A stretch of DNA of 39,135 nucleotides, from contig JAEOSY010000072.1 in the NCBI GenBank assembly GCA_016840125.1, positions 1 through 39,135 on the forward strand, in the 5' to 3' direction. The translations under genes were made by a program, and so were the position numbers. Origin of the DNA: Candidatus Helarchaeota archaeon. Lineage in GTDB: Archaea; Asgardarchaeota; Lokiarchaeia; Helarchaeales; HEL-GB-A. Under the pieces are notes generated by a model. The model was not told the DNA's origin, made no database searches, and saw nothing but the letters and a program-made list of their open reading frames with translations. Positions 25,138 to 34,429 of the stretch are shown piece by piece. Within the stretch, counting starts at the first letter, position 1, and each line of letters opens with the position of its first letter.

Positions 25138-27216
25138 ATGGCGAAGAAATATTCGAAGGAAGAGCTTGCAGGACTCCCATATATGGACAGTTCGCTTGAT
25201 ATTGAGAAGCGGGTGGAAGATCTTCTAAGTCGAATGACGGTGAAGGAAAAGTGTCATTTATGTTCGGGAAGATGGTGGGCATTTTTCCATATGAAACCTA
25301 TAAAAAGATTGGGAATAAACGCTTTTAAGATGACAGATGGTCCGAATGGGGTAGGAGCCCTCGGAACTTTTTTTAGAAAAAAGACTACATATTTTCCAGC
25401 TGCTATATGTAGGTGTGCGACCTGGAACCCAAAATTATCGGAAGAATTTGGGGTAGCCATTGCCGAAGAAGTACGAGGTGCCAAAAAACATATGATTCTA
25501 GCACCAGGAATTAATATTCTTCGGACACCTCTCGGTGGACGTACATTTGAATATCAAACTGAAGATCCATACCTTAATGCGGCAACGGCTGTTGCCGTGG
25601 TTAAAGGGGGTCAAAGTCAGAGAATTGCTGTATGTGTAAAGCATTATGCGTGTAACAACCAAGATATAAATAGGTTTAAAGTGAGTGTAGAAGTCAGTGA
25701 ACGTGCATTGCGAGAAATTTATCTACCAGGTTTTGAAGCTACGGTTAAGGAGGCAGATGCATGGTCATTAATGGCTTGTTATAATAAGGTTAATGGGATC
25801 TATGGGTGCGAAAGTAAAGACTTGCTGACAGACCGCTTGAGGGACGAATGGGGGTTTAGGGGATTTGTAGTTTCAGATTGGTTTGCGACCAGGCTTGTGA
25901 CTAGTACTGAAGCGTGTGTAAATGCAGGTTTAAACCTAGAGATGCCCAATCTATTAAACATGGGTCGAATGAATAAGAGAAAAATGTTAAAAGCGTTAAA
26001 ATCAGGCAAATTTTCTGAAGACACATTAAATGAGAATGTTAGAAGGATGTTACGAGTCATGTTTCTTACGGGTCTCTTCGATAAAGAGGAAACACTCCCG
26101 CCGGGAAGTATCAGTACTCCAGAACATATCGCAGTTGCACGTCGAATCGCAGAAGAGGGAATGGTGCTACTAAAAAATGATAATGGTCTACTCCCATTAG
26201 ATATAGATAAAATCAAGAAGATCGCAGTATTAGGCCCAAATGCCAAGAAAAAGCATGCTTTTGGGGGTGGAAGTTCGATGGTTCGAACAAAATATGAAGT
26301 TACACCACTACAAGGACTGGAAAAAAAATGCGAAGGAAAGATAGAAATTGTAAAAGATGCTGCAGAGGCGGATGTAGCACTTCTTATTATGGGATTAAGA
26401 CATAAAAAACACCAAGATGCGGAGAATAGTGATCGAGAAGAACTAGAGCTTCCCGTGGAGCAAATTGAACTCATTACTAATACTGCGGAGGTAAATAAGA
26501 ATCTAGTAGTAGTTTTAGTTAGTGGAAGTCCAATAGCTATGAACGGTTGGATCGAAAATGTTCCAGCGATAGTGGAGGCGTGGTATGCAGGAATGGAATC
26601 TGGAACTGTGTTAGCAGACGTTCTTTTTGGGGATATCAATCCATCTGGGAAATTACCCATAACCTTTCCAAAAAAACTCAAGGATTCCCCTGCTCATAAA
26701 TCCGAACGGACCTATCCCGGTGAAAAGAAACGTAATGAAAAAGGGAAAATTGAGGAAAAAGTGTATTATGAGGAAGGTATCTTCGTTGGGTACCGTCATT
26801 TTGATAAGAACGACATTGAACCGCTCTTTCCGTTCGGGCATGGGCTATCTTATACTTCCTTTAAATATGAAAATTTAAAAATCAGTCCTACCCAAATGAA
26901 GGCCAATGATTCTTGCACCATTACCGTGGATATCGTAAATGAGGGTGATCGATCTGGAGCTGAAGTCGCTCAATTATATGTACAAGACGTTGAGTGCAGT
27001 GTAGAACGTCCTCCTAAAGAGTTGAAAGGATTCGCGAAGGTGAATCTTGAGCCAGGAGATAAAAAAACGGTAAAATTTGAACTTAAGAAACAAGACCTTT
27101 CATTTTACGATGAAACAGCAGGTTCGTGGGTAGCAGAAAAGGGCACGTTTAAAGTGCTCATTGGAAGTTCATCCCGAGATATACGACTCGAGTTGGAATT
27201 TACCTATCTGGGATAA
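25138..27216 (+). CDS. glycoside hydrolase family 3 (beta-glucosidase-type)
   Basis: This ~692-residue intracellular enzyme (no signal peptide) has a (beta/alpha)8 domain, then an alpha/beta sandwich (from about residue 330, RIAEEGMVLLKNDNGLLPL) and a C-terminal FN3-like domain (from about 597, VDIVNEGDRSGAEVAQLYV). This is the usual three-domain GH3 plan. The catalytic nucleophile is Asp247 in GFVVSDW; substrate contacts include the K-H pair in CVKHYACN. GH3 enzymes release glucose, xylose or other sugars from the non-reducing end with retention. The linkage is unknown here. The ATG at 25138 has ggtga eight bases upstream; a GTG four codons earlier overlaps that site and is less likely. It suggests use of plant- or biofilm-derived oligosaccharides. 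Confidence 0.93.
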   Translation: MAKKYSKEELAGLPYMDSSLDIEKRVEDLLSRMTVKEKCHLCSGRWWAFFHMKPIKRLGINAFKMTDGPNGVGALGTFFRKKTTYFPAAICRCATWNPKLSEEFGVAIAEEVRGAKKHMILAPGINILRTPLGGRTFEYQTEDPYLNAATAVAVVKGGQSQRIAVCVKHYACNNQDINRFKVSVEVSERALREIYLPGFEATVKEADAWSLMACYNKVNGIYGCESKDLLTDRLRDEWGFRGFVVSDWFATRLVTSTEACVNAGLNLEMPNLLNMGRMNKRKMLKALKSGKFSEDTLNENVRRMLRVMFLTGLFDKEETLPPGSISTPEHIAVARRIAEEGMVLLKNDNGLLPLDIDKIKKIAVLGPNAKKKHAFGGGSSMVRTKYEVTPLQGLEKKCEGKIEIVKDAAEADVALLIMGLRHKKHQDAENSDREELELPVEQIELITNTAEVNKNLVVVLVSGSPIAMNGWIENVPAIVEAWYAGMESGTVLADVLFGDINPSGKLPITFPKKLKDSPAHKSERTYPGEKKRNEKGKIEEKVYYEEGIFVGYRHFDKNDIEPLFPFGHGLSYTSFKYENLKISPTQMKANDSCTITVDIVNEGDRSGAEVAQLYVQDVECSVERPPKELKGFAKVNLEPGDKKTVKFELKKQDLSFYDETAGSWVAEKGTFKVLIGSSSRDIRLELEFTYLG

Positions 27217-27304
27217 AATGGATTCTTCTGAAACCTAAAAGCTTATAATAATAGAGGTATCAGATTATTCTTCACTCTAAAATAAATTAGAGGAGGTTAA
27301 CAGA

Positions 27305-27511
27305 ATGGAAGAAATTGGAAGAAATGTCCGGTTCAAAGTTGAGGGTGACAAACTCATTGTAGAGATGGATCTGACGGCAGAACAAGAGGAATCCAAAAGC
27401 GGAAAGAGCATGATTATTGCAAGCACTCGGGGAAATAAACGGGTTATCAAAGGGAAAGATATCATGCTTGGTTTAAACCTCTATGAAAAGAAAAAGAAAG
27501 AAGAAGAATAA
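27305..27511 (+). CDS. small conserved-type protein of unknown function (68 residues)
   Basis: This short highly charged protein starts with a strand pair (VRFKVEGDKLIVEMDL), then a Lys-Ser-Gly-Lys-Ser segment (KSGKSMIIASTRGN), then GKDIMLGLNLYEKKKKEEE. The order of a strand, acidic helix, S-K-S-G-K, IASTxGN and G-L-N-x-Y resembles small uncharacterised proteins I know from bacteria, so it may be a shared or transferred family. aggagg ten bases before the ATG is a strong ribosome site. It lies between the GH3 and beta-helix genes on the same strand. Confidence 0.75.
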   Translation: MEEIGRNVRFKVEGDKLIVEMDLTAEQEESKSGKSMIIASTRGNKRVIKGKDIMLGLNLYEKKKKEEE

Positions 27512-27611
27512 ATCTTTATAATCCCCAATTCTTTTTTACATACAGATGTATAAATATTCAATTATGAAACCTTACAAATTAATTCTAATAATTTAGGAGT
27601 GTTGAGGGAAT

Positions 27612-29222
27612 TTGCAATTTGATAAAAAAAAGTTGATTTCCATAATTATTATATTAGCTATTGTAGGTTTTTCTTTTTCACTCTACTTAATTTTTACCCC
27701 AGATGAGAAAACAGAACCTGTATTCAAAGGGGGTGCTTTAACACAAGATGAAACCTGGTCTGGGGCTATTTTTGTGACTGAGCGAGTCATCATACCTGAA
27801 AATATCACCTTAACTATATTACCCGGAACACAAATTTTGTGTAAACCTAACCGAGATTATAGAAGTACAGCAACGGTAGGATTCACAATAAGCGGAGGAA
27901 CTATAATAGCGATTGGGGCACCAGAAGAGCAAATTTGGTTTACAGTTGACGATGAAAATCCAATTAATGGTGACTGGGCGGGAATAGAATTATATCAGAC
28001 AAATACCTCAATCTTTAAATATGTTATCATAGAATATGCGGTGTTGGGAATAGCCCAGTTTTACTCTGAAGTAAATATTAGCCATTCAATCGTACGTTGG
28101 GTTAATTTAGAGGGAATTTATATGGAACATTCGAGTCCTTTGATTGAATACAATTTATTATACCAAAATGGTTATCATGAAATTGCGATAGAACAGTATA
28201 ATTATGACGTAATTGTACGAAACAATACTTTTGCCGGTGGGCATGTACCTTTCATCACTCTTGATTCCAATGTAACACTTGAAGGGAATTACTTTTACAA
28301 TTACAATTCCACAGAGACTATAGCAATACAGGTTGCAGGAGTATCTAATGCTACGATTATTGGCAACAAATTTGATGGATTTACATCTGATACTGCATTT
28401 AAAGAACTGGTTGAAACAGCATCTATAGTGAACAGCAGCAATGATTTTGGAATTGGAACCGTTCCTATTCCAGAACTAGATTTTATGGATTTAAAACATC
28501 AAGATCTAGGATATACTCCAGGAGATCCCGAGGATCAATTCTCATATGTATATCCCGCAGATGATAATACACGAAGAGTGCTCAGTAGGATAGGAACGGG
28601 ATTAGGTTTTGGGTGGGCTCTTGAATATGCTTATGGTTATCTATGGAAAATGGAGACTGGTAATTTAATTAAGATAGATCCTATTTTAGGCAATTATACA
28701 AAATATCCAGTAAATACTTCTCAAGTATTAGGTCCAAGAGGTCTTTGTTTTGATGGGGAGTTTTTTTGGGTTCAGGATCAATCCCAATTTACAATTGTCA
28801 AGATGAAATTCAATGGAACCGACGTTCTTATAAATGATTCATTCAATATTCCAGAAAGTGAAAAGGGAGGTAGAAGTAGTTTGGCAACTGATGGAACTTA
28901 TCTTTATATTCCAAATGTGGAAGGTACTATTTTATATGAATTATACAAAAATGGGACAGTAAGTCAAAATGTTACAATAGGAGCAATTGATCTTGTAGGT
29001 CCTTTCACTTGGAATGGTACTCATTTCTGGTCGAATAACGGTAACAGACTTATAGCGTGGACAAAAGCAGGAGTTGTCGTTGGACAAATATACGATGTTG
29101 CAGCGGGTTGTTCAGGATTAACATGGGATGGAACGAATTTTTGGGGTCTATATAAGACTTGTGAACTATGGAATGATGCGAAATTCTTTCAAATTGAGGT
29201 ATTAGATGATTTATTCATTTGA
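27612..29222 (+). CDS. secreted/anchored protein with right-handed beta-helix and beta-propeller-like C-terminus
   Basis: This 536-residue protein has an N-terminal membrane helix (about 8-28) that anchors or exports it. Residues ~50-290 form a parallel beta-helix pattern: TLTILPGTQILCK, then W-A-G-I-E-L and repeated I-x-x-N/S-x-F turns (VIVRNNTFAGG, ATIIGNKFDGF). Residues ~330-530 hold repeated W-x-G-x-x-(F/L)-W-x units (GLCFDGEFFWVQDQ, FTWNGTHFWSNNG, LTWDGTNFWGLYK), typical of propeller blades. Such proteins often bind polysaccharides. N-x-S/T sites are frequent. The start is TTG 27612 with gaggg six bases upstream. Its place after a GH3 enzyme hints at surface glycan capture, but no catalytic residues are evident. 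Confidence 0.75.
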   Translation: MQFDKKKLISIIIILAIVGFSFSLYLIFTPDEKTEPVFKGGALTQDETWSGAIFVTERVIIPENITLTILPGTQILCKPNRDYRSTATVGFTISGGTIIAIGAPEEQIWFTVDDENPINGDWAGIELYQTNTSIFKYVIIEYAVLGIAQFYSEVNISHSIVRWVNLEGIYMEHSSPLIEYNLLYQNGYHEIAIEQYNYDVIVRNNTFAGGHVPFITLDSNVTLEGNYFYNYNSTETIAIQVAGVSNATIIGNKFDGFTSDTAFKELVETASIVNSSNDFGIGTVPIPELDFMDLKHQDLGYTPGDPEDQFSYVYPADDNTRRVLSRIGTGLGFGWALEYAYGYLWKMETGNLIKIDPILGNYTKYPVNTSQVLGPRGLCFDGEFFWVQDQSQFTIVKMKFNGTDVLINDSFNIPESEKGGRSSLATDGTYLYIPNVEGTILYELYKNGTVSQNVTIGAIDLVGPFTWNGTHFWSNNGNRLIAWTKAGVVVGQIYDVAAGCSGLTWDGTNFWGLYKTCELWNDAKFFQIEVLDDLFI

Positions 29223-29230
29223 TTTTTTTT
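29223..29230 (+). terminator. T-tract terminator after the beta-helix gene
   Basis: Eight T directly follow the TGA, and a further TTTT follows two bases later; a plausible archaeal terminator. Confidence 0.45.
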
Positions 29231-29401
29231 CTTTTAAAATTATTTCAGAAATGATGTAAATAGTTGGAGTTTTCATCACGGAATATTTGCTCGTTAGTAA
29301 ACATGCCTTGATTCTCTCTTTTGACAAATCCTCAATTTGTATCATGGTGCAAGATTGAATTATTTGAAATAAGAACTTTTTTTCTTTCATTAAAAAAGGA
29401 G

Positions 29402-30595
29402 TTAAGATCTATCACCGGTGAGATAATCGTAATACCGGGATAGGTACCATTTGGCAATCCTACGGAGAATCCCGCGTCCTAATCGTTTGAAGATATTGGG
29501 TTGCTTTTGCATTGCAACATGTTCTGTCGCTTCTTCAGGGGGAAGGACAATGAGATTTCCATCGGTATCTTTTACAACACACCCTGATTTAGTAAGAATA
29601 CCATAGTTGATACGGGTTTCCTCAGGATCACCCCAGCAAACAAGCTGGCAGTTCCCACAAGTGAGAGTCGTGTTCTTGATCATCTTGATCGTTCGTTTAA
29701 TACCCTTACCTTTAAGGGGCTCTTCGAATTCAGGATCTTTGATATGTTCTTTGTAACTAAAACCCACTTTTTCGTCTGCAATTTTAACCTTATTAGAAAA
29801 TTGATAGCTATCTGCAAGGGTTTCAAGGACTTCTTGGTCGGTCTCCGGATAGGGGTGTCGTCCTAGAGACCAAGTAGACCATTTGCCAGTCTTATCCAGT
29901 CCTGAGAAGCCGCCACAACTGATAAAACAGCGCATTAGGTTGCGCCGCTTCGAAAAAGAGAATTGTTGCCCACCCAGTTCCACGGATTCTGTTTCATCCC
30001 CGGAAAACATTCGCATCGGGCAGACTTGCACGCATAGCTTACATTGATTGCAGAAGGATTCGTCTGGAGAAACTGGATCAGTCGGTTTCAATTTCGCTGA
30101 AGTGACCAATCCTCCAAGAATAATCGCAGTCCCATAACCCTTTGTTCCTATGTTGCCAGACCACCCATAAGACCCTACACCCGAACGTACGGCAAGATAA
30201 CGCAAAGAAACGGGGGGTATGCTTCGTAACCGCCATCCAGGTACATCTCTGCGATATTTAAAATTAGGAATGAGAGGCTCCGCTTTATAACCTTTCTCGC
30301 GAAGGAATTGAGCAACAGAATAGGATATTTTATAGGCGTTCATATAGGCTTCAATATTGTCAGTTTCGTGCTCAATTCGGCCATTCGGAAGATCTTTCCG
30401 AAAAAATGCACGGATTTTGTCCCGATCCAGTGGGACCGCCAAACAGACCGCCGACTGCGCGTCATTAAAGATGTAAGTAATATCAGTACTGGGAGGACCG
30501 CCCGCTAAGGTCTCGCGAGTGGCAAAGCCCACTTTGATCGCACCTTGTGCCATCATAAGATTTTCGATTTCAGTATTCAGAGAAATATTTATCAC
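29402..30595 (-). CDS. QueG-like (COG1600) iron-sulfur oxidoreductase
   Basis: This 397-residue protein is related to epoxyqueuosine reductase QueG and reductive dehalogenases. An N-terminal cobalamin-binding-type domain (to about 170, with the SGVGSYGWSGNIGTKGYG segment) is followed by two ferredoxin-like clusters: CNQCKLCVQVCP and, near residue 315, CGNCQLVCWGDP. An additional RCFISCGG motif lies between them. The C-terminus is basic and amphipathic, with no HEAT domain as in QueG proper. It is therefore likely a different reductase with a B12 cofactor. No Tat signal is visible. The GTG start sits next to a TATA-like palindrome, so a later ATG (30556 or 30553) is possible. It is divergent from an Old Yellow Enzyme-like gene. 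Confidence 0.82.
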   Translation of the reverse strand: MINISLNTEIENLMMAQGAIKVGFATRETLAGGPPSTDITYIFNDAQSAVCLAVPLDRDKIRAFFRKDLPNGRIEHETDNIEAYMNAYKISYSVAQFLREKGYKAEPLIPNFKYRRDVPGWRLRSIPPVSLRYLAVRSGVGSYGWSGNIGTKGYGTAIILGGLVTSAKLKPTDPVSPDESFCNQCKLCVQVCPMRMFSGDETESVELGGQQFSFSKRRNLMRCFISCGGFSGLDKTGKWSTWSLGRHPYPETDQEVLETLADSYQFSNKVKIADEKVGFSYKEHIKDPEFEEPLKGKGIKRTIKMIKNTTLTCGNCQLVCWGDPEETRINYGILTKSGCVVKDTDGNLIVLPPEEATEHVAMQKQPNIFKRLGRGILRRIAKWYLSRYYDYLTGDRS

Positions 30596-30596
30596 C

Positions 30597-30610
30597 TTAT
30601 TTATAAATAA
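30597..30610. promoter_or_regulatory. symmetrical TATA element between divergent redox genes
   Basis: ttatttataaataa is a perfect 14-base palindrome containing an archaeal TATA box on both strands. Its right edge is 26 bases before the GTG at 30636, which fits a leaderless start on the plus strand. On the minus strand a start site would fall inside the first codons of the QueG-like ORF, supporting the later ATG. Confidence 0.45.
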
Positions 30611-30635
30611 TCACTAAGAATTAAAGTGTTGTTAG

Positions 30636-31799
30636 GTGGTTAGAATCGAATTAACAGAACTCTTCAACCCTGGAAAAATCGGTAGCATACAAATTAAGAA
30701 TAGAATTATGCGATCAGCAACGTTTGAGGGGATGGCATCACGAGAGGGAGCCGTTACAGATCAATTAATTGATTTTTATACGATTCTGGCAAGAGGGGGA
30801 ACGGGATTAATAATCACAGGAGCCTCAGCCGTGGATTCGAGATTTACCGTAGGATCAAGGTGCGCTTGTCTGAATGATGATTCCTTCATAGCGGGTCAGA
30901 AGAAGTTAGTTAAAGCTGTTCATGAGTATTCAGACGTGAAAATCGGATCACAGTTAGCGCATAATGGTCGGTTGGGAAGCCATCCTAAATATAAGCCGGT
31001 TGCACCGTCTCCAGTTATTTTTAAAATGACCAATCAAATGCCCAAAGAACTAAGTGTTGATGAAATCGAAGCACTGATTAAAAAATTTGTCGAGGGCGGG
31101 CGAAGGGCATTTGAAAGTGAATATGATATGGTGCAATTGCATGCATGCCATGGCTACTTGCTCTCTAGCTTCCTATCGCCTTATACGAATAAAAGAACTG
31201 ATGAGTATGGGGGTTCTGTTGAAAATCGGGCAAAAATATTAATTGAGATTTATCAAAGGCTTCACGAGGAAGTAGGGAAAAATTTTCCAATCCTCGTCAA
31301 ATTGCAAGTTGTTGATGGTATTGAAGGAGGTTTAAAACTAACTGAGGCTACTAAAATAGCACAGATTCTAGTTGATACGGGATTTGATGCTATTGAGCCA
31401 AGTGGTGGGTCAGCGGAACTCCAAATGATAAAAAAAACGGATTATACCTTACCAAGCTTAAAAGTAAATGGACCAGAAGATGAAAATTATCTAAATTCCT
31501 ACATACAGGACTTGCAATTTGTGATGAGAAAGTCGGTACTCATGCAAGTGGGTGGGATTAGAAACCCGAAGTCGGCAGAATCTCTTCTTAAAAAAGGTCA
31601 ATGTGACTTTATATCCCTCTCTAGACCGTTAATATATGAGCCAGACATCCCCAACCGATGGCGATCAGGCGACCTTTCGCCAGTGAAATGTATTAGCTGT
31701 AACTCATGCGTGATGGCAATATTTACTGGACAGCCGGTTCATTGCGTCGTAAGGAAAAAATTAGAGCGGAAGCAAAAAAGAGAACAAAGATTGAAATAA
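30636..31799 (+). CDS. Old Yellow Enzyme-family NADH:flavin oxidoreductase with Fe-S motif
   Basis: This 387-residue single-domain FMN barrel opens LFNPGKIGSIQIKNRIMRSAT and contains QLAHNGR, the catalytic loop HACHGYLLSSFLSPYTN, the DEYGGSVENR signature and the phosphate-binding VGGIRNP region. The C-terminal CISCNSC...C motif matches the 4Fe-4S site of the 2,4-dienoyl-CoA reductase branch. The extra FAD/NAD domain of the long bacterial enzymes is absent, so electrons must come from a partner. The divergent Fe-S protein at 29402 is a candidate. Such enzymes reduce activated C=C bonds or demethylate. GTG 30636 is close to the TATA element and lacks a clear ribosome site, suggesting a leaderless mRNA. 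Confidence 0.9.
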   Translation: MVRIELTELFNPGKIGSIQIKNRIMRSATFEGMASREGAVTDQLIDFYTILARGGTGLIITGASAVDSRFTVGSRCACLNDDSFIAGQKKLVKAVHEYSDVKIGSQLAHNGRLGSHPKYKPVAPSPVIFKMTNQMPKELSVDEIEALIKKFVEGGRRAFESEYDMVQLHACHGYLLSSFLSPYTNKRTDEYGGSVENRAKILIEIYQRLHEEVGKNFPILVKLQVVDGIEGGLKLTEATKIAQILVDTGFDAIEPSGGSAELQMIKKTDYTLPSLKVNGPEDENYLNSYIQDLQFVMRKSVLMQVGGIRNPKSAESLLKKGQCDFISLSRPLIYEPDIPNRWRSGDLSPVKCISCNSCVMAIFTGQPVHCVVRKKLERKQKREQRLK

Positions 31800-31802
31800 T
31801 GT

Positions 31803-32414
<612 letters not shown>

Positions 32415-32416
32415 TC

Positions 32417-32914
32417 ATGATAAAATATGAAAATGAAGAATGGGATGAAAATAGAATGTTAGAAGTGTTTAAAAGACGACCCTTTGCATTAATCATCATA
32501 TGTACTGGAATAACCATGGGATTAGTGGGATTTCATTCGTATCTCATCTTTGCATTATGGGAAGCTGCAGGTTGGCCACTTTCAAGTTCAAAATTTCAAA
32601 TGGGAGTGATTTTGGTGGCAGTAGGTTTAATACTGGGTTTTATTATTATGGGTTTAACCCTCGTGATGTTGAGATTTCATCGAAGATCATCTGAAGAGAG
32701 CAAAACGCCCGTTAAGTTACTTAGTATCGTCATTGTAATCTTGAGTATCCTTGCAGGAATAGCGATGATTTATTATGGGGTCAGCTCCCTGCAAAACGTA
32801 CCAGCTTTTCCAGAATATGCAGCCTATTTTGTTGGGAGGACAATTTGCCTCTGGGCGGCAGGTTTCGCGATATTTTTGAATATCCTTGGTTGTTTTCATG
32901 TACATAAGTTCTAA
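32417..32914 (+). CDS. four-helix membrane protein of unknown function
   Basis: This protein of ~165 residues has four membrane helices (about 23-46, 58-83, 101-122, 133-158), an acidic N-terminus (ENEEWDENR) and a KRRP positive cluster before helix 1. It has no catalytic motif and I recognise no family. The start is uncertain: TTG 32402, ATG 32417 and ATG 32456 are all in frame. ATG 32417 is chosen as the first ATG, but 32456 would still keep all helices. It is divergent from the AAA gene. Confidence 0.6.
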   Translation: MIKYENEEWDENRMLEVFKRRPFALIIICTGITMGLVGFHSYLIFALWEAAGWPLSSSKFQMGVILVAVGLILGFIIMGLTLVMLRFHRRSSEESKTPVKLLSIVIVILSILAGIAMIYYGVSSLQNVPAFPEYAAYFVGRTICLWAAGFAIFLNILGCFHVHKF

Positions 32915-32981
32915 AACTAAAAAGGATACCTATTTTTTATAAAAAAAAGAAAAGGAGTTTAGTTCCTAACCAACTCGTTAA

Positions 32982-33587
32982 TTAATTACTCAAAAAGACC
33001 AGCAGCCCAAGAACAAAGGGGTAGACTTGATAGGGCGTGACCATGATTCTCTCAACTAAACCTCTGTAGTTCCCTTGGCCGAAGATACCTGCGATAATCA
33101 CGAGAACGAATGAAACTATCGCTGTGATGAGTGAAAAGGTTGCAAAGGAAATCCATCCCACTACATACTCTAATCGTAACCACATTAAGATTATCCCAAC
33201 AATTACCAATATTCCTGAGACTACTATGAGTGTCAGATGCATTTTTCCTCTGGAAGTGGTCAATTCGCCTCCTTCGTCAAGAGGAAAAATGGCCCCAACA
33301 AGGATCCCTAAAACGCCGCTAATCAAGAAGAAAATAGGGCCTATAATAGAACCACCATCCCCAATACCCTCATGCAATCCAATGTAGAATATAAACAACA
33401 AAATAGCAGAAACGAGGTTTATCGATTGAAATACCCGTTTGTTAGGAGCACCAACGGCAAATAGCGCACTGATATCCGTTTTGATATGGCTATAACCCGA
33501 TTGTAGAGTGCCAATAATAATCCAGTTTACGGTGTATATGATAGGGGCAAGCATTCCGCAAATGCCTATAATCTGAAAGATATTCAT
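32982..33587 (-). CDS. DUF998-family membrane protein
   Basis: This ~201-residue protein has six hydrophobic helices. Features of DUF998 are a first helix ending near NWIIIGTLQSGYSH, then the DISALFAVGAPN motif (Ser-Ala-Leu followed by Gly-x-Pro) and a GAIFPLDEGGE loop. The function of the family is not established. The ATG at 33587 has gtga five bases upstream; GTG 33596 is the alternative. It converges with the four-helix membrane gene, leaving a 67-base AT-rich gap. Confidence 0.78.
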   Translation of the reverse strand: MNIFQIIGICGMLAPIIYTVNWIIIGTLQSGYSHIKTDISALFAVGAPNKRVFQSINLVSAILLFIFYIGLHEGIGDGGSIIGPIFFLISGVLGILVGAIFPLDEGGELTTSRGKMHLTLIVVSGILVIVGIILMWLRLEYVVGWISFATFSLITAIVSFVLVIIAGIFGQGNYRGLVERIMVTPYQVYPFVLGLLVFLSN

Positions 33588-33685
33588 AAAGGTCACATCA
33601 TGCGTTTGTTAATAAATAGACCGGATTTAGTATCCTTAAATATTTATCGGAAAAAAAGGGGAAAAAATTTTAATTTAAAAGCATT

Positions 33686-34363
33686 TTAAAGGGTCTCAAT
33701 AGAGATTCCCATGAAATTTGGCTTCACCCGCCAATTGAAGAGGTTGCACTGGTCTAAAAAGTCTTGGATCTCAGAGGGGGTATAGCTCGCATCGATGGAG
33801 GATTTCCAGTATTTCCAAAAGCTGCGGGCAATGAACGGTCCAATAATATATACGATGAATTTTGCACGCCATCCCAAATCACGGCGTTCATCCTCAATAT
33901 AGATATCACCTTCAGGCTTCACGACGCGGGCGATTTCTAAAAAACCTTGCATAGGATCTTCCCAATGATGCAGAGAATCATTAGAGAACACTAAATCATA
34001 TGAAGTATCAGCAATCTTTTCCATATTTTCGACGAATCCATGGATGTAGCGAATACGTTCACTTACGCCCTCATCCTGAGCGTTCTTTGAGGCAACCCGA
34101 ATCATATCTTCTGAAGCTTCTAGACCGTCTAATGTGATATCAGGGCGTTCTTTCGCGAGCCAGATCCCGATCCATCCAGGTCCAGGACCTACTTCAAGAA
34201 TTTTAGCATTTTGGGGTGGATTTATTTTCTCTACGATGTATTTCACAATATTACGATATTCGAATCTCATACTTCTCTTCATTCGTTCACTATACTCTTC
34301 CATGGTAATATTGTGACCATCCTCAATCGCGCCACCTTCGGGAACTCGGGGTTTCACCATCAT
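33686..34363 (-). CDS. class I SAM-dependent methyltransferase
   Basis: This 225-residue enzyme has motif I EVGPGPGWIG (57-66), an acidic residue after strand 2 (DGLEASEDMI) and post-motif D-L-V-F-S-N-D-S-L-H-H-W typical of type 11 methyltransferases (UbiE/menaquinone-like). A C-terminal variable part (IARSFWKYWKSSIDASYT) probably binds the substrate. ggtga lies just before the start (plus-strand 34367-34371); either of two adjacent ATGs works. It is divergent from a TrmB-like regulator, with an operator-like palindrome in the 66-base gap, so it is a likely target of that regulator. Confidence 0.88.
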   Translation of the reverse strand: MMVKPRVPEGGAIEDGHNITMEEYSERMKRSMRFEYRNIVKYIVEKINPPQNAKILEVGPGPGWIGIWLAKERPDITLDGLEASEDMIRVASKNAQDEGVSERIRYIHGFVENMEKIADTSYDLVFSNDSLHHWEDPMQGFLEIARVVKPEGDIYIEDERRDLGWRAKFIVYIIGPFIARSFWKYWKSSIDASYTPSEIQDFLDQCNLFNWRVKPNFMGISIETL

Positions 34364-34407
34364 TTTTCACCTATATTTTAAATACAAACGGAAGTTCTAA
34401 AAAATGA

Positions 34408-34427
34408 TGTATAGTAATTAGTATACA
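34408..34427. promoter_or_regulatory. operator-like 20-base palindrome in the divergent gap
   Basis: tgtata and tataca flank a central taatta, giving dyad symmetry over 18 of 20 positions. It ends two bases before the regulator's ATG (34430), so binding there would block transcription or initiation. A related agtaattactata occurs at 35367-35379 before the toxin-antitoxin pair, but in AT-rich DNA this may be chance. Confidence 0.5.
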
Positions 34428-34429
34428 CT

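Noticed and set aside
25800..26681. A 293-codon minus-strand open frame
   Set aside because: It is antisense to the GH3 gene, Ser/Phe-rich shadow sequence, and has no ribosome site.
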